Assembly: GCA_902799955.1 (NCBI GenBank)
Contig: CADCCQ010000027.1
Location: forward strand, 1 to 64,000
Reading direction: 5' to 3'
DNA: 64,000 nucleotides
Source of the DNA: an uncultured bacterium
GTDB lineage: Bacteria; Verrucomicrobiota; Kiritimatiellia; RFP12; UBA1067
In this document: positions 1 to 14,114 of the stretch, in pieces
How positions within the stretch are numbered: position 1 is the stretch's first letter
How the letters are laid out: each line of letters begins with the position of its first letter
Made by a program: the position numbers and the translations under genes
Notes under the pieces: generated by a model
Told to the model about the DNA's origin: nothing
The model's database searches: none
Seen by the model: the letters and a program-made list of their open reading frames with translations, nothing else

Positions 1-1158
1 CAGAACCATGCGGCGGGCGTGTACTGCGGCATCGAGTTCAACGTGTCCGTGCCGGGCTACGGCGACATCCTCGTGCATGGCTACTCCCTCGGCGCGAGCG
101 CGGAGGGCGACGAGAACGGGAAACAGCACACAGTCACGTGGACCGCGCCGTCGGGTCTCAAATCGACTGACTGCACGATCTCCGCTACGCTCTTCACCAC
201 GAACGTTCCGAGCGGCAACGACTACATGATCGTCAACCTCTCGTCCGGCGAAGTCTATTACGAAGGGCTGATGACCACGCAGGCGGCGTCCAACGAACGC
301 TACAACGTCGCCGAGTATAAGACCTCCAAGCTTGTCCTGCGCAAGGTGCCGAAGTGGGCGGACCATGGTGACCTTCCCAACGCCGAAGCGCTCACCGCCC
401 TCGGCGGCTACCCGACGGGCGACAACGTGAACTATTCATCGACCAACAGCAGAAAGAACTGGCAGACCACCAAGGACTACTACGTTAGCATGTTCCTGGT
501 GACGCAGAATCAATATACGAATCTTGGACTCTCGAACCCTTCGGAAATGACAGGAACAAAGACAGGCGATGTCGCTGCGCACCGTCCGGTGGATAAACTT
601 TCATGGCAAGACTTGCGTGGCAACATCAATTCACGTGAAACGATCCCTGCCGTTACTTCCAATACCGGTAACTTCTTCCAGCGGCTTAACTTCAAGACGG
701 GGCTTTACTTCGACATGCCGACAGAGGTGATGTTCGAGATCGCGCAGCGCGCGGGCGCGACAACCGCCTATTCTTGGGGTGACTCAAGTGATGATCTGCC
801 TAATTACTGTATCTGCAGCGAGAACAATGGAGGCGGTACGCAAAATGCCAAAAACGCCACTTCGGCGGTGGGGTCGAAACTTCCGAACAACTGGGGATTC
901 TACGACACGGCAGGCAACGTGTGGGAGTGGTGCCGGGACTTAAACAAAAATCTACCGCAGCTCGCAAGCGTCACAGATCCGTTTTCACCGTTGCAGTCAG
1001 GCACCAAGAACACCAAGGGCGTCTATAGTGCAAGAGGCTTTAACGCGGCAACCAGTTCGCCGTCCGATGGGTCATTCCGTGCATCATACCGATATTCTTC
1101 GACCAACGGCGCGGGCTGGAACAGAAGCTTCCGCGTGTCTCATGTCGTCGAAGATTGA
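1..1158 (+). CDS. Secreted FGE-sulfatase (SUMF1) fold protein, 5'-truncated
   Basis: The frame is open from base 1, so the true start lies upstream. The N-terminal part (about residues 1-140) is a beta-rich region. The C-terminal part is an FGE/SUMF1 fold: a DYYVSMFLVTQNQY strand, RPVDKLSW, DMPTEVMFEIAQRAG followed by YSWGD (the family's LPTEAEWEYAARGG...YPWG), GFYDTAGNVWEWCRDL, and a degenerate RGGSW block (SARGFN) ending in SFRV. True formylglycine-generating enzymes use a C-terminal cysteine pair. No cysteine lies in the corresponding segment here, so a sulfatase-activating role is unlikely. It is more probably a secreted binding or structural protein. A small secreted protein follows 21 bp downstream and may be co-transcribed. 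Confidence 0.85.
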   Translation, partial: QNHAAGVYCGIEFNVSVPGYGDILVHGYSLGASAEGDENGKQHTVTWTAPSGLKSTDCTISATLFTTNVPSGNDYMIVNLSSGEVYYEGLMTTQAASNERYNVAEYKTSKLVLRKVPKWADHGDLPNAEALTALGGYPTGDNVNYSSTNSRKNWQTTKDYYVSMFLVTQNQYTNLGLSNPSEMTGTKTGDVAAHRPVDKLSWQDLRGNINSRETIPAVTSNTGNFFQRLNFKTGLYFDMPTEVMFEIAQRAGATTAYSWGDSSDDLPNYCICSENNGGGTQNAKNATSAVGSKLPNNWGFYDTAGNVWEWCRDLNKNLPQLASVTDPFSPLQSGTKNTKGVYSARGFNAATSSPSDGSFRASYRYSSTNGAGWNRSFRVSHVVED

Positions 1159-1179
1159 TCATGCGGGAGGGCTGACGAC

Positions 1180-1896
1180 ATGAAAAACTGGTCTATTATT
1201 CTCTCGGCGACGGCGTGTGCGGTGGCGATGCCGGCGTTCGCGGACGGAGAAGATCCGGAAGAGCCCGTGGAGCCTGTGGCGATCCGCGTGACGTCGGATA
1301 CGGTTACGTTCAAACTGCGCACGGGCGACGGCACGGCTGCCATGTCGTCCGCCGACCTCGCAGCATGGCCCGTCACCTACAGGGCGGGCGAGACGGTCAC
1401 GCTCACGTCCCCGGCGGGCGCATCGACGACGCCGGTCTCGGGCGCGGTGGCGAACGGCGAGACCGCGCTCGCGGGGGCGTTCAACGCGGACGGCGTGTGG
1501 CGGCTCGTGAACTCGAACGGTGGCAACGCGCTCGTGGGCGTCGCGTGGGGGACATACGGCTCTCAGTGGAGCGACGCGAGCGCGGACGCCTCATGCAGGA
1601 TGCACACCGAGGGCGAAGGCCCCGACCGCAAGCTGAAGAAGAGCGAGACGCCGCTGGTTGCCTATTCGGGTGATGACTGGCACGGCGACCTCTCCAAGGC
1701 ATCGACGATCACGTTCACGCCGCCGGAGGGTTCGGGGCTTGAGCCGACCACGTGGAACAAGACAGGCAGGAGCGCGGAGGCATTCACGTTCAACGCGAAG
1801 GGCGTGTGGACGATTACGCTCACGTTTGCCGACAACACCACGCGCACGGCGCAGATTAACATTCAGACTGCCGGCTTCGTGCTCGTCGTCAAGTAG
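1180..1896 (+). CDS. Small secreted protein with two beta-sandwich-like repeats
   Basis: 238 residues with a clear signal peptide (MKNWSIILSATACAVAMPAFA, cut near residue 21). The mature part appears to contain two related units of about 80 residues: each has a T-[VI]-T-[LF]-T-x-P strand, and each ends in FNADGVWRL or FNAKGVWTI. This suggests a duplicated Ig-like or carbohydrate-binding fold. The start follows a GGAGGG Shine-Dalgarno sequence. I recognise no family. Its position directly behind the FGE-fold gene suggests the two are exported together, but the function is unknown. Confidence 0.75.
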   Translation: MKNWSIILSATACAVAMPAFADGEDPEEPVEPVAIRVTSDTVTFKLRTGDGTAAMSSADLAAWPVTYRAGETVTLTSPAGASTTPVSGAVANGETALAGAFNADGVWRLVNSNGGNALVGVAWGTYGSQWSDASADASCRMHTEGEGPDRKLKKSETPLVAYSGDDWHGDLSKASTITFTPPEGSGLEPTTWNKTGRSAEAFTFNAKGVWTITLTFADNTTRTAQINIQTAGFVLVVK

Positions 1897-1965
1897 CCCG
1901 CGCGCAACTACATGTTCTACACGGCTAAAAACAAAAGCGGAATCTAAAGTAACGATAGCTTCGGC

Positions 1966-2018
1966 AACGCGCTGGCAGCGCGTTGTACCAGTGAGGTGGG
2001 CGGCTCGTTGAGCCGCCC
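1966..2018 (+). terminator. Two adjacent GC hairpins after the secreted protein gene
   Basis: AACGCGC(1966-1972)/GCGCGTT(1978-1984) and GGGCGGCTC(1998-2006)/GAGCCGCCC(2010-2018) form two strong stems with short loops. Neither is followed by a real U-run, so they may be mRNA-stabilising or rho-assisted terminators. No gene is seen between 1897 and the promoter at 2089. Confidence 0.5.
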
Positions 2019-2048
2019 TTGCCATTTGCCGGCTAACCCAAAACCAAG

Positions 2049-2075
2049 GCGGCAGGCCGCGGAAAGATTTTTTTT
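2049..2075 (+). terminator. Probable rho-independent terminator
   Basis: A GCGGC stem (2049-2053) pairs with GCCGC (2056-2060). It is followed 7 nt later by eight consecutive T (2068-2075). It lies just before the next promoter and would insulate the two units. The loop is only 2 nt, so the exact stem is uncertain. Confidence 0.5.
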
Positions 2076-2088
2076 GTCCACCCGCCCA

Positions 2089-2117
2089 TTGACACGAAAA
2101 AGGGAATAGTGTAAAAT
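2089..2117 (+). promoter_or_regulatory. Sigma70-type promoter
   Basis: TTGACA (2089-2094), a 17-bp spacer and TAAAAT (2112-2117) match the housekeeping consensus closely. It serves the short ORF at 2155 and the gene at 2241. Confidence 0.8.
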
Positions 2118-2154
2118 ACATACAAATTGGGCAAAAGCATAGAAAGGAGCAGGC

Positions 2155-2244
2155 ATGGAAACAAAGATGATTCGCGCCGCGATGAAACGTCTCGCCGCCG
2201 CCATAGAGCCGAAGGTCTTCGAATACGGATTCCTCAAACGATGA
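2155..2244 (+). CDS. Short upstream ORF coupled to the next gene
   Basis: A 29-codon ORF begins METKMIRAAMKR and ends FEYGFLKR. It has the better Shine-Dalgarno sequence of the pair (AAGGAGC, 2142-2148), and its stop overlaps the next start as ATGA (ATG 2241, TGA 2242). This geometry implies translational coupling to the gene at 2241. The product is basic and matches nothing I know. It may be a leader peptide or simply a ribosome-loading ORF. Confidence 0.5.
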   Translation: METKMIRAAMKRLAAAIEPKVFEYGFLKR

Positions 2245-3095
2245 AAGTCATATTGTACATTGCGTTTCTGGCCGCTTTGCCGTTATCCACCCTTGCGGAC
2301 GAGGAGAAGGCGTTTCAATCTCTTTCTGCCTTTTCAAGATTTGACCATCATGAAGAAACTGTCGCAACATACGAAGCCGCGTTCGTGGATGTTGGGCGGG
2401 ACAAGGAGCGTATGACTCGTGTCCTAATTCGCTTGGCGCAAGAGGCAATCGCGCGTTTCAAAGGGATTGATGACAATTGGTCTTCGCAAGATTCAATCGA
2501 ATGCAATATTGATCTTTGGTGGAGCGCTGCGAAAAGTTCAATTGGCAGTCTTGGAGAATACGGTACCAAGACAGCGATTCCGTTCCTTGAATCCGTGCTG
2601 ACAAACGACGTCTGTGGCGCAAGCGACAGGGCGATGGATGCGTATGTCAAACTAGCCTGGGATGATGGGCGCGCCTTTGACTTTATCAGGCAGAACTTTG
2701 GCGAGGGGAAGAAACTCCCGCTTGAAACGGGCAGGGTAATCTACTTGACGCTAAAGCACAAGCTTGCGGACAAGGGTTTGCCGGCGGATGCGCGCAAGGG
2801 GTACATCGACTATCTGCATAAACGTGCGAAGTGCGAGACGAGCAGCGTGACGGGGTCTGTTCTTGACAGTATTCTCGTCGAACACGTTCCCGGATACCGT
2901 GACAGTGAAGAGCGCAAGGCCAACCTGAAGGTCATCAAATGGCCGAATCCCAACATCCCGCACTTCCATTTCAAGCGCAGAAAAGAGCCCCCGGGGCTTT
3001 CGTATGCCGAATCCAGAAAGTGGCAGAAGGAAGAGGACAAGCGACTTCGTGAAGAGGCAATGCGGTACGAAGAAGCTGTGAAGAAGTACAAATGA
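2241..3095 (+). CDS. Secreted protein of unknown function
   Basis: 284 residues. The start chosen begins with MKVILYIAFLAALPLSTLA, a signal peptide; the in-frame extension from 2127 (arginine-rich, no signal) is rejected. The mature protein is alpha-helical and HEAT-like in texture (AIPFLESVL..., RAMDAYVKLAWDDGRAF). It ends in a highly charged helix (WQKEEDKRLREEAMRYEEAVKKYK region). Base composition is visibly less GC-rich than its neighbours, which suggests a different history. I do not recognise a family. The gene is transcribed from the promoter at 2089 and translationally coupled to the ORF at 2155. Confidence 0.7.
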   Translation: MKVILYIAFLAALPLSTLADEEKAFQSLSAFSRFDHHEETVATYEAAFVDVGRDKERMTRVLIRLAQEAIARFKGIDDNWSSQDSIECNIDLWWSAAKSSIGSLGEYGTKTAIPFLESVLTNDVCGASDRAMDAYVKLAWDDGRAFDFIRQNFGEGKKLPLETGRVIYLTLKHKLADKGLPADARKGYIDYLHKRAKCETSSVTGSVLDSILVEHVPGYRDSEERKANLKVIKWPNPNIPHFHFKRRKEPPGLSYAESRKWQKEEDKRLREEAMRYEEAVKKYK

Positions 3096-3134
3096 CATGA
3101 ATTGTTGTTGGGCGACAAAAAAGGAGGAAGAGAT

Positions 3135-3527
3135 GTGAAGGTGACACAGGCACTTGTTTTTTCCGCCCTTGCGCTTGGCGCGTATGCGGGCGATTTCCGC
3201 GTCGCCGCCGAGGGCGGGCGCGCGGAGATTCAGCAGGCGATTGACGCCGCCGCGGCAGCTGGCGGCGGGCGCGTCGTCGTCGCGCCCGGCGTGCATCCAA
3301 TCGGCACGCTGCGCCTCAAGAGCCACGTGGAGCTGCACCTGGAGAAAGGGGCGGTTCTGCTTGGGGGCACAAAGAGGGATGACTACGACGGAATCGACTT
3401 CGATGCCGGACGGCGACCTCGTCACGCCACGCGGGGAGCGGAAGCCTTTTATCCGATCCAAAAGCAAGTCATGGGAAACGCTGAATCAGTCACCGTCGAA
3501 GTGAGATCCCGTGTGAGGCAAGCTTGA
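3135..3527 (+). pseudogene. N-terminal fragment of a GH28-like (polygalacturonase) beta-helix protein
   Basis: A GTG start at 3135 follows an excellent Shine-Dalgarno sequence (AAAGGAGGAAG) and opens with a signal peptide (VKVTQALVFSALALGAYAG). Next come hallmarks of the GH28 N-terminus: EIQQAIDAAAAAGGGRVVVAPG, then TLRLKSHVELHLEKGAVLLG and DYDGIDF. After about residue 95 the similarity ends and the ORF closes at 131 codons, where GH28 enzymes usually exceed 400. No GH28 continuation is visible in other frames before the GH92 gene at 3547. It is therefore a truncated remnant or a deletion junction. Confidence 0.65.
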
Positions 3528-3546
3528 ACCATATCTTGCTGGAAAA

Positions 3547-5493
3547 ATGAGACGGCAACTGGCAATTTTTACGGCAGCGGCTTCGCTCGCGGCGTCAGCC
3601 GCGACCTCGCCTGCCGAGTTGGTCGATTCGCGCCTTGGCACGGCGCGGGCCTTCGGGAGCAACGTGCTGGGCCCGTGCGTGCCGTACGGCTCCGCCCATC
3701 CGTCCCCCGACTCGCTCTGGCCCACGCCGCACCAGCGGGCGAAGGGATCGCATCACGGCTTCGGCGCGCCGACGAGCGGGTGGTGGCCTGGCGACAAGGT
3801 TGTGGGGTTCTCGCAGCTCCACGCGCAGGGGACGGGTGGGACGCCAAGCTACGGGATCTTCCGTTATGTTTGCGATCCGCAGGACATGGAGATACTCGAG
3901 GCGCATCCGTATCTCCTGAAAGTCAGGCTGAAGCCGTCGGGGCTGCTCGTCGACGTCTCCGCCACGCCCCACGGCGCGGTCTATCGCGTCCGCGGCGAAG
4001 ACGGCGCGCCGCGCGCGCTTCCGCTCGACCGCCGCTGCAAGCTGGCGAAGGCGGACTGCGTGAATGCCGCCGGTGAGTTCACCGGCAACTGGAACCCCGC
4101 GCCATACAGGTGCTTCGCCCATTCGGAGGTTGACGATGCGACCGGCATCCACCGCATCGCCGTGTCGTTCAAGTCCGACGAGCAGGCAAAGGCATACTTT
4201 GCCGCGGAACTCGCCGGCCGCACGCCCGACGACGTGGCGAAAGATTCGAAGCGCCTCTGGGACGAAACGCTCTCCTGCATTTCCATCGAAGGCGTCGACG
4301 ACGCCGAGCGCGCGCACTTCTACTCGATCCTCGCGCAGACGTTCATCCAGCCGCGCGACCGCACGGCGGACGGAATCGGCTGGGATGACCACTACACGCT
4401 CTGGGACACCTGGCGCACCCACTTCCCGCTCAAGGCGATCATCGACCCGCAGACGTTCGCCGGGAACGTCAACTCCTTCGCCGAGCGCTTCGCGCGCACC
4501 GGCAGATGCGACGCCTGCTACACGTCGGGCAAGGAGTACAAGGTGGGACAGGGCGGCGACGAGGCGGACTGCGTGATCGCCGAGGCTTGGGCGAAGAAAA
4601 TCCCCGGCATCGACTGGGCGCGCGTGGCGCCGCTCCTCCGAAGCCGCTGGACGGGACGCACAAAAGGCTATCGCGAGAGAGGCTATGTGCCGAGCGGCGA
4701 GCGCGAGGATTACTGCGGACGCATGAAGTCGGGATCCGCCACGATGAACTTCGCGTATCAGGACTGGTGCTGCGCGCAGGTGCTGCGCGGACTGGGCGAC
4801 GTGGAGATGGCGGAGAAATTCCTTGCGCGTTCGGGGAACTGGACGAACGTATGGGACGCCACCGCCTTCGACGCGCCGAGTGGCGTGCGCGGCTTTGCGC
4901 GGGCGCGCGGCAAGAACGGACGCTTCGCGAAGACCGATCCCCGCCGCGGATTCAACACCGACTTCTACGAGGCGAACTGCTGGGAGTATTCGTTTTTCGT
5001 CCCGCACGACATGGACGGCCTGATCCGCCGCTGCGGCGGCAGGGACGCGTTCGAGCGCCGCGTCGCGTATGCGCTGGAGAACAACCTCGTCGCCTTCGAC
5101 AACGAGCCGTCGTTCATGATTCCGTGGCTTTTCGCGTACACGGGACGCGGCGACCTCGCGACGAAGTGGGCCCCGCGTGTCGCGACGCTCTTCAAGGGGC
5201 TGGACCTTCCGGGCGACAACGACTCCGGCGCGATGTGCGCGCTCTACGTGTTCATCCAGCTCGGATTCTTCCCCGTCGCCGGACAGGACCTCTACCTGAT
5301 GCACGGAAGCACGTATCCGAAGATCGTCATCCGACCGCTTGGCGGCGGCAAGACGTTCACGATACGTTCGGTGAACTATGCCAAGGGCCGGCGCGTGAAG
5401 TCCGTGGCGCTCAACGGCAAGCCCCACGATCCGCTCTTCCTGCGCCATGCGGAAATCGCCGCCGGCGGCGAGCTCGTGTTCACGTACGAGTAG
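3547..5493 (+). CDS. GH92 family alpha-mannosidase, secreted
   Basis: 648 residues. The N-terminus has a signal peptide (AIFTAAASLAASAATS). GH92 landmarks appear in order: VDSRLGT near the start, HHGFG and FSQLHAQGTGG, DDHYTLWDTWRTHFPL, GGDEADCVIAEAW, NWTNVWD, FYEANCWEYSFFVPHDMDGLI, NEPSFMIPWLFAYTG, and the catalytic-domain end LPGDNDSGAMCALYVFIQLGFFPVAGQDLY. Family members are Ca2+-dependent exo-alpha-mannosidases acting on mannans or N-glycans in the periplasm or outside the cell. It is somewhat shorter than the usual ~740 residues, mainly in the N-terminal beta-sandwich. Glycosidase remnants flank it on both sides. Activity is likely but linkage specificity cannot be read from the sequence. 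Confidence 0.85.
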   Translation: MRRQLAIFTAAASLAASAATSPAELVDSRLGTARAFGSNVLGPCVPYGSAHPSPDSLWPTPHQRAKGSHHGFGAPTSGWWPGDKVVGFSQLHAQGTGGTPSYGIFRYVCDPQDMEILEAHPYLLKVRLKPSGLLVDVSATPHGAVYRVRGEDGAPRALPLDRRCKLAKADCVNAAGEFTGNWNPAPYRCFAHSEVDDATGIHRIAVSFKSDEQAKAYFAAELAGRTPDDVAKDSKRLWDETLSCISIEGVDDAERAHFYSILAQTFIQPRDRTADGIGWDDHYTLWDTWRTHFPLKAIIDPQTFAGNVNSFAERFARTGRCDACYTSGKEYKVGQGGDEADCVIAEAWAKKIPGIDWARVAPLLRSRWTGRTKGYRERGYVPSGEREDYCGRMKSGSATMNFAYQDWCCAQVLRGLGDVEMAEKFLARSGNWTNVWDATAFDAPSGVRGFARARGKNGRFAKTDPRRGFNTDFYEANCWEYSFFVPHDMDGLIRRCGGRDAFERRVAYALENNLVAFDNEPSFMIPWLFAYTGRGDLATKWAPRVATLFKGLDLPGDNDSGAMCALYVFIQLGFFPVAGQDLYLMHGSTYPKIVIRPLGGGKTFTIRSVNYAKGRRVKSVALNGKPHDPLFLRHAEIAAGGELVFTYE

Positions 5494-5538
5494 AAGTGGG
5501 CTCTATGACGTCACTCTGTTTGTCGCGATAACTATCGG

Positions 5539-5748
5539 ATGGTGAAGGGCATCGTGCTGCGTGTGTGGGAGCAGGCTGGCAAGGGTGGCGAGATTACGGT
5601 CACGCTGCCGCAGGGCATGAAGGCAACCGTTGCGCAGCCGGTGAACCTGCGCGGTGAAGGCGAAGGGTGTCCGATTCCCGTCAAGGACGGTAAGTTCAGC
5701 TTCGAACTCAACGCCTGGGCGCCAAGAAGCTTCACGCTCGACGGCTAG
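5539..5748 (+). pseudogene. C-terminal fragment resembling the GH38 alpha-mannosidase beta-domain
   Basis: 69 codons: GIVLRVWEQAGKGGEITVTL, then VNLRGEGEG and FELNAWAPRSFTLDG. This resembles the last beta-sandwich strands of GH38 alpha-mannosidases (LRLYE..., N-L-x-E, FELKPFEI-TLRL). A stop at 5506 blocks upstream extension, and the catalytic domains are absent. It could instead be the tail of another large glycosidase. It looks like what remains of a deleted gene next to GH92. Confidence 0.45.
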
Positions 5749-5763
5749 TCCGTCAGGATGGCA

Positions 5764-5793
5764 TTGACAAAAAACGGCGATTCGTGATACTAT
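5764..5793 (+). promoter_or_regulatory. Sigma70-type promoter of the CE15 gene
   Basis: TTGACA at 5764-5769 and TACTAT at 5788-5793 with an 18-bp spacer; GATACT at 5786-5791 would give 16. It lies about 45 bp before the CE15 start, which has the Shine-Dalgarno AGAAAGGGA. Confidence 0.7.
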
Positions 5794-5838
5794 ATCATTG
5801 CCTCAAGGGCAATGGAGAACAAATAGAAAGGGAATCGC

Positions 5839-7230
5839 ATGATAAAGACGGTGTTTGCATGTGTGCTCGCCGCGGGGCTGACTGGATACGGACTACAGAT
5901 GCCGCTGCCGGAGCCGAAGAACGTACCCGACCTGCTGACGACGTCCGCGGGCGAGAAGGTCACAACCGTCGACCAGTGGGAGAAGGTGCGCGCGCCAGAG
6001 CTGCTTGCGCTCTTTGAGCGCGAGGAGTACGGCCGCCGCCCGGCGGCCGCGAACGATCGCGGCCGCGTGTCATTCGACGTATACGACGTCAGCGAGGCGC
6101 TTGGCGGCAAGGCGGTGCGCAAGCTTGTGCGCGTGACGTACAAGGGGCCGAACGGAACCTTTTCCTTCCCGTTCACGGCGTACATCCCGAAGACGGCTGC
6201 GTTGGAGTGTCCCGTGCCGGCGTTCGTCCTTGCGGCCAACATCAAGCGCGGCACTCTCGACGAGAAGCAGGGCCTTTCGTCGGTGTTTTGGCCGGTCGAG
6301 GAAATCGTCGCGCGCGGCTACGCGACCGCGGCGTTCCGGTTCGACGTCGTGGCGGCGGACAAGAAGGGCGCGGGTTTCTCGCAGGGAGTCTTCCCGGCCG
6401 TGCAGCCGGAAAGCGCGCGCGACGATGAATCGTGGGGGACGCTCTCCGCCTGGGCCTGGGGCAATTCGCGCATCCTCGACTGGATGGAGACCGAACCGCT
6501 CATTGACGCGAAGCATGTGGGCGTGGTGGGGCACTCGCGCGGCGGCAAGACCGCGATCCTGACGGCTGTTCTCGACCGGCGCTTCGCGATGGCATGTTCC
6601 AACAACTCCGGATGCAGCGGCGCGAAGCTCAACCACATCGACCTTCCGAAGTCCGAGAGCATCAAGCTGATACTCAAGAACTTCCCGTACTGGTTCTGCA
6701 GGAACTACCGAAAGCACGCGGGGAAGGAGATGACGATGGACTTCGACCAGCACGAGCTCCTCGCGCTCATCGCGCCGCGCCTTCTCTGCGTGGCGTCCGC
6801 GACTGAGGACTACTGGGCCGGGCCGCGCGGCGAGTGGTGGGCGGCGAAGCTGGCCTCGCCCGCGTGGGAGCTGTACGGGAAGAAGGGGCTTGTGGCGGAT
6901 GCGTACCCCGCGCCGGAGAAGCCGCAGCAGGAAGGGTGTATCTCGTACCATCTCCGCAAGGGGCCGCACTTCCTCGCGCCCTACGACTGGCACCGGTACA
7001 TGGACTTCGCCGACCGCCACGGCTGGCGCGGCTGCCGGCGGACGCTCTGGCAGATCGGCGTGAAGGACGGCACGGGCAACGAGTTCGCGCTTGCACCGCG
7101 TGGATACAACGATTTCCTGCAGCACGACTTCGGCTGGGACTCCTTCCTCGTCGACGCACGCGAAGTGCTGAAGGGCGGCACGCTGGAACTCTGGATGAGC
7201 CCCGAGCCAAACAGGGAGTGGGGCCTGTAG
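5839..7230 (+). CDS. CE15-like carbohydrate esterase (glucuronoyl esterase family), secreted
   Basis: 463 residues with a signal peptide. Family landmarks: LFEREEYGRRP near residue 60; GYATAAFRFDVVAADKKG; a conserved WGTLSAWAWGNSRILDWME; then the nucleophile elbow VGHSRGGKTA, corresponding to the GCSRxGK motif of CE15. Downstream are APRLLCVASATEDYWAGPRGEW and a histidine region KGPHFLAPYDWHRYMDFAD that can supply the catalytic base. CE15 enzymes cleave glucuronate esters linking xylan to lignin; bacterial members act on plant cell-wall material outside the cell. Together with GH92 and GH28 remnants this marks a glycan-use locus. Some CE15-like proteins have other ester substrates, so specificity is open. 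Confidence 0.8.
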   Translation: MIKTVFACVLAAGLTGYGLQMPLPEPKNVPDLLTTSAGEKVTTVDQWEKVRAPELLALFEREEYGRRPAAANDRGRVSFDVYDVSEALGGKAVRKLVRVTYKGPNGTFSFPFTAYIPKTAALECPVPAFVLAANIKRGTLDEKQGLSSVFWPVEEIVARGYATAAFRFDVVAADKKGAGFSQGVFPAVQPESARDDESWGTLSAWAWGNSRILDWMETEPLIDAKHVGVVGHSRGGKTAILTAVLDRRFAMACSNNSGCSGAKLNHIDLPKSESIKLILKNFPYWFCRNYRKHAGKEMTMDFDQHELLALIAPRLLCVASATEDYWAGPRGEWWAAKLASPAWELYGKKGLVADAYPAPEKPQQEGCISYHLRKGPHFLAPYDWHRYMDFADRHGWRGCRRTLWQIGVKDGTGNEFALAPRGYNDFLQHDFGWDSFLVDAREVLKGGTLELWMSPEPNREWGL

Positions 7231-7301
7231 GGCGCCATGTCCCTTCCTTCCCTTTCCCAATTTTTTATGCGATTTTGGTTTATTTTTCCGCGTAATTATG
7301 G

Positions 7302-7307
7302 TATAAT
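7302..7307 (+). promoter_or_regulatory. Extended -10 (ATGGTATAAT) upstream of secA
   Basis: TATAAT at 7302-7307 is preceded by TGG, an extended -10. No good -35 lies 17 bp upstream, but the region is T-rich (TTTTGGTTTATTTTT). It is the only clear promoter before the secA-to-tetR run. Confidence 0.65.
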
Positions 7308-7326
7308 ATATGGAAATGCTGTGACA

Positions 7327-7382
7327 ATGGAAGACAGCGCAACGAAAAAGGGAACACGACGCCGGGATGGCGGCCAAGCACA

Positions 7383-7386
<4 letters not shown>
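7327..7386 (+). CDS. 19-codon upstream ORF overlapping secA start
   Basis: ATG 7327 opens a 19-residue basic peptide, MEDSATKKGTRRRDGGQAQ. Its TGA (7384-7386) overlaps the secA ATG (7383) as ATGA. secA has no convincing Shine-Dalgarno sequence of its own directly upstream, so ribosomes may reach it by termination-reinitiation from this ORF. secM and vemP show that leader peptides can control Sec genes elsewhere, but this peptide has no export signal. A direct parallel is not supported. Confidence 0.45.
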
Positions 7387-10426
<3,040 letters not shown>

Positions 10427-10430
<4 letters not shown>

Positions 10431-11095
10431 CTACGGCCATAATTGTCGCCGCCGGGAAGTCCCAGCGGATGGGGGCGGGGACGGACAAGGCGTTCCTGAG
10501 CCTGGTGAACAAGCCCGTTGTGGCGTGGTCGCTGCTCGCGTTCGAGCGCTGCGCCGACATCGACGCCATCGTCCTGGTCGTCCGCAAGGACCAGCTCGTC
10601 GCGTCGAAGGCGGTCGCGAGGATGTTCGGCATCTCCAAGCTGCGCGCCATCGTGCCTGGGGGCGCGAGGAGGCAGGACTCCGTCAGGGCCGGCCTCGCCG
10701 CGTGCGACCCCAACACGCGCTACGTCGTCGTGCACGACGGCGCCAGGCCGTGCGTCACGTCCGCGCTGATCTCCGATGTCGTCAAGGCCGTGTCCCGCGC
10801 GCCCGCCGTCGCGGTCGGGCGCAGGATAACGGACACGGTGAAGCGCGTCGAGAAGGGCGCCGCGGTCGCCGCCACGGAGGACCGCGAGAAGCTCTGGGTC
10901 GTGCAGACCCCGCAGGCCTTCCTGCTCAAGACGATCCGGGCCGCCTACGAGGCGCTCGGCAAGAGGGACGTCACCGACGACTGCCAGGCGGTGGAGCTGG
11001 CCGGCGAGCCGGTGAAGATACTCGAGTCCCGCGCGCCCAACTTCAAGATAACGACAGTAGAGGACCTTCAGCTGGCAGGAGCACTGCTCAAGTGA
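10427..11095 (+). CDS. ispD: 2-C-methyl-D-erythritol 4-phosphate cytidylyltransferase
   Basis: 222 residues. IspD transfers CMP to MEP in the non-mevalonate isoprenoid pathway. The nucleotide-binding loop AAGKSQRMG near residue 8 is followed by a conserved lysine (DKAF). Then come PGGARRQDSVRAGL, the VHDGARP motif near residue 105, a conserved TPQAF, and TDDCQAVELAG. The start overlaps the secA stop (ATGA), so the two are translationally coupled. Only this part of a much longer open frame is real; the upstream portion is a shadow of secA. Confidence 0.95.
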
Positions 11096-11096
11096 G

Positions 11097-14073
<2,977 letters not shown>

Positions 14074-14114
14074 ACGGCATGCCCATCACGAAAACAACGC
14101 AACCAGGTGAAAAG

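Noticed and set aside
1-1158. Genuine sulfatase-activating formylglycine-generating enzyme
   Set aside because: No cysteine pair in the C-terminal catalytic segment, and no sulfatase gene nearby.
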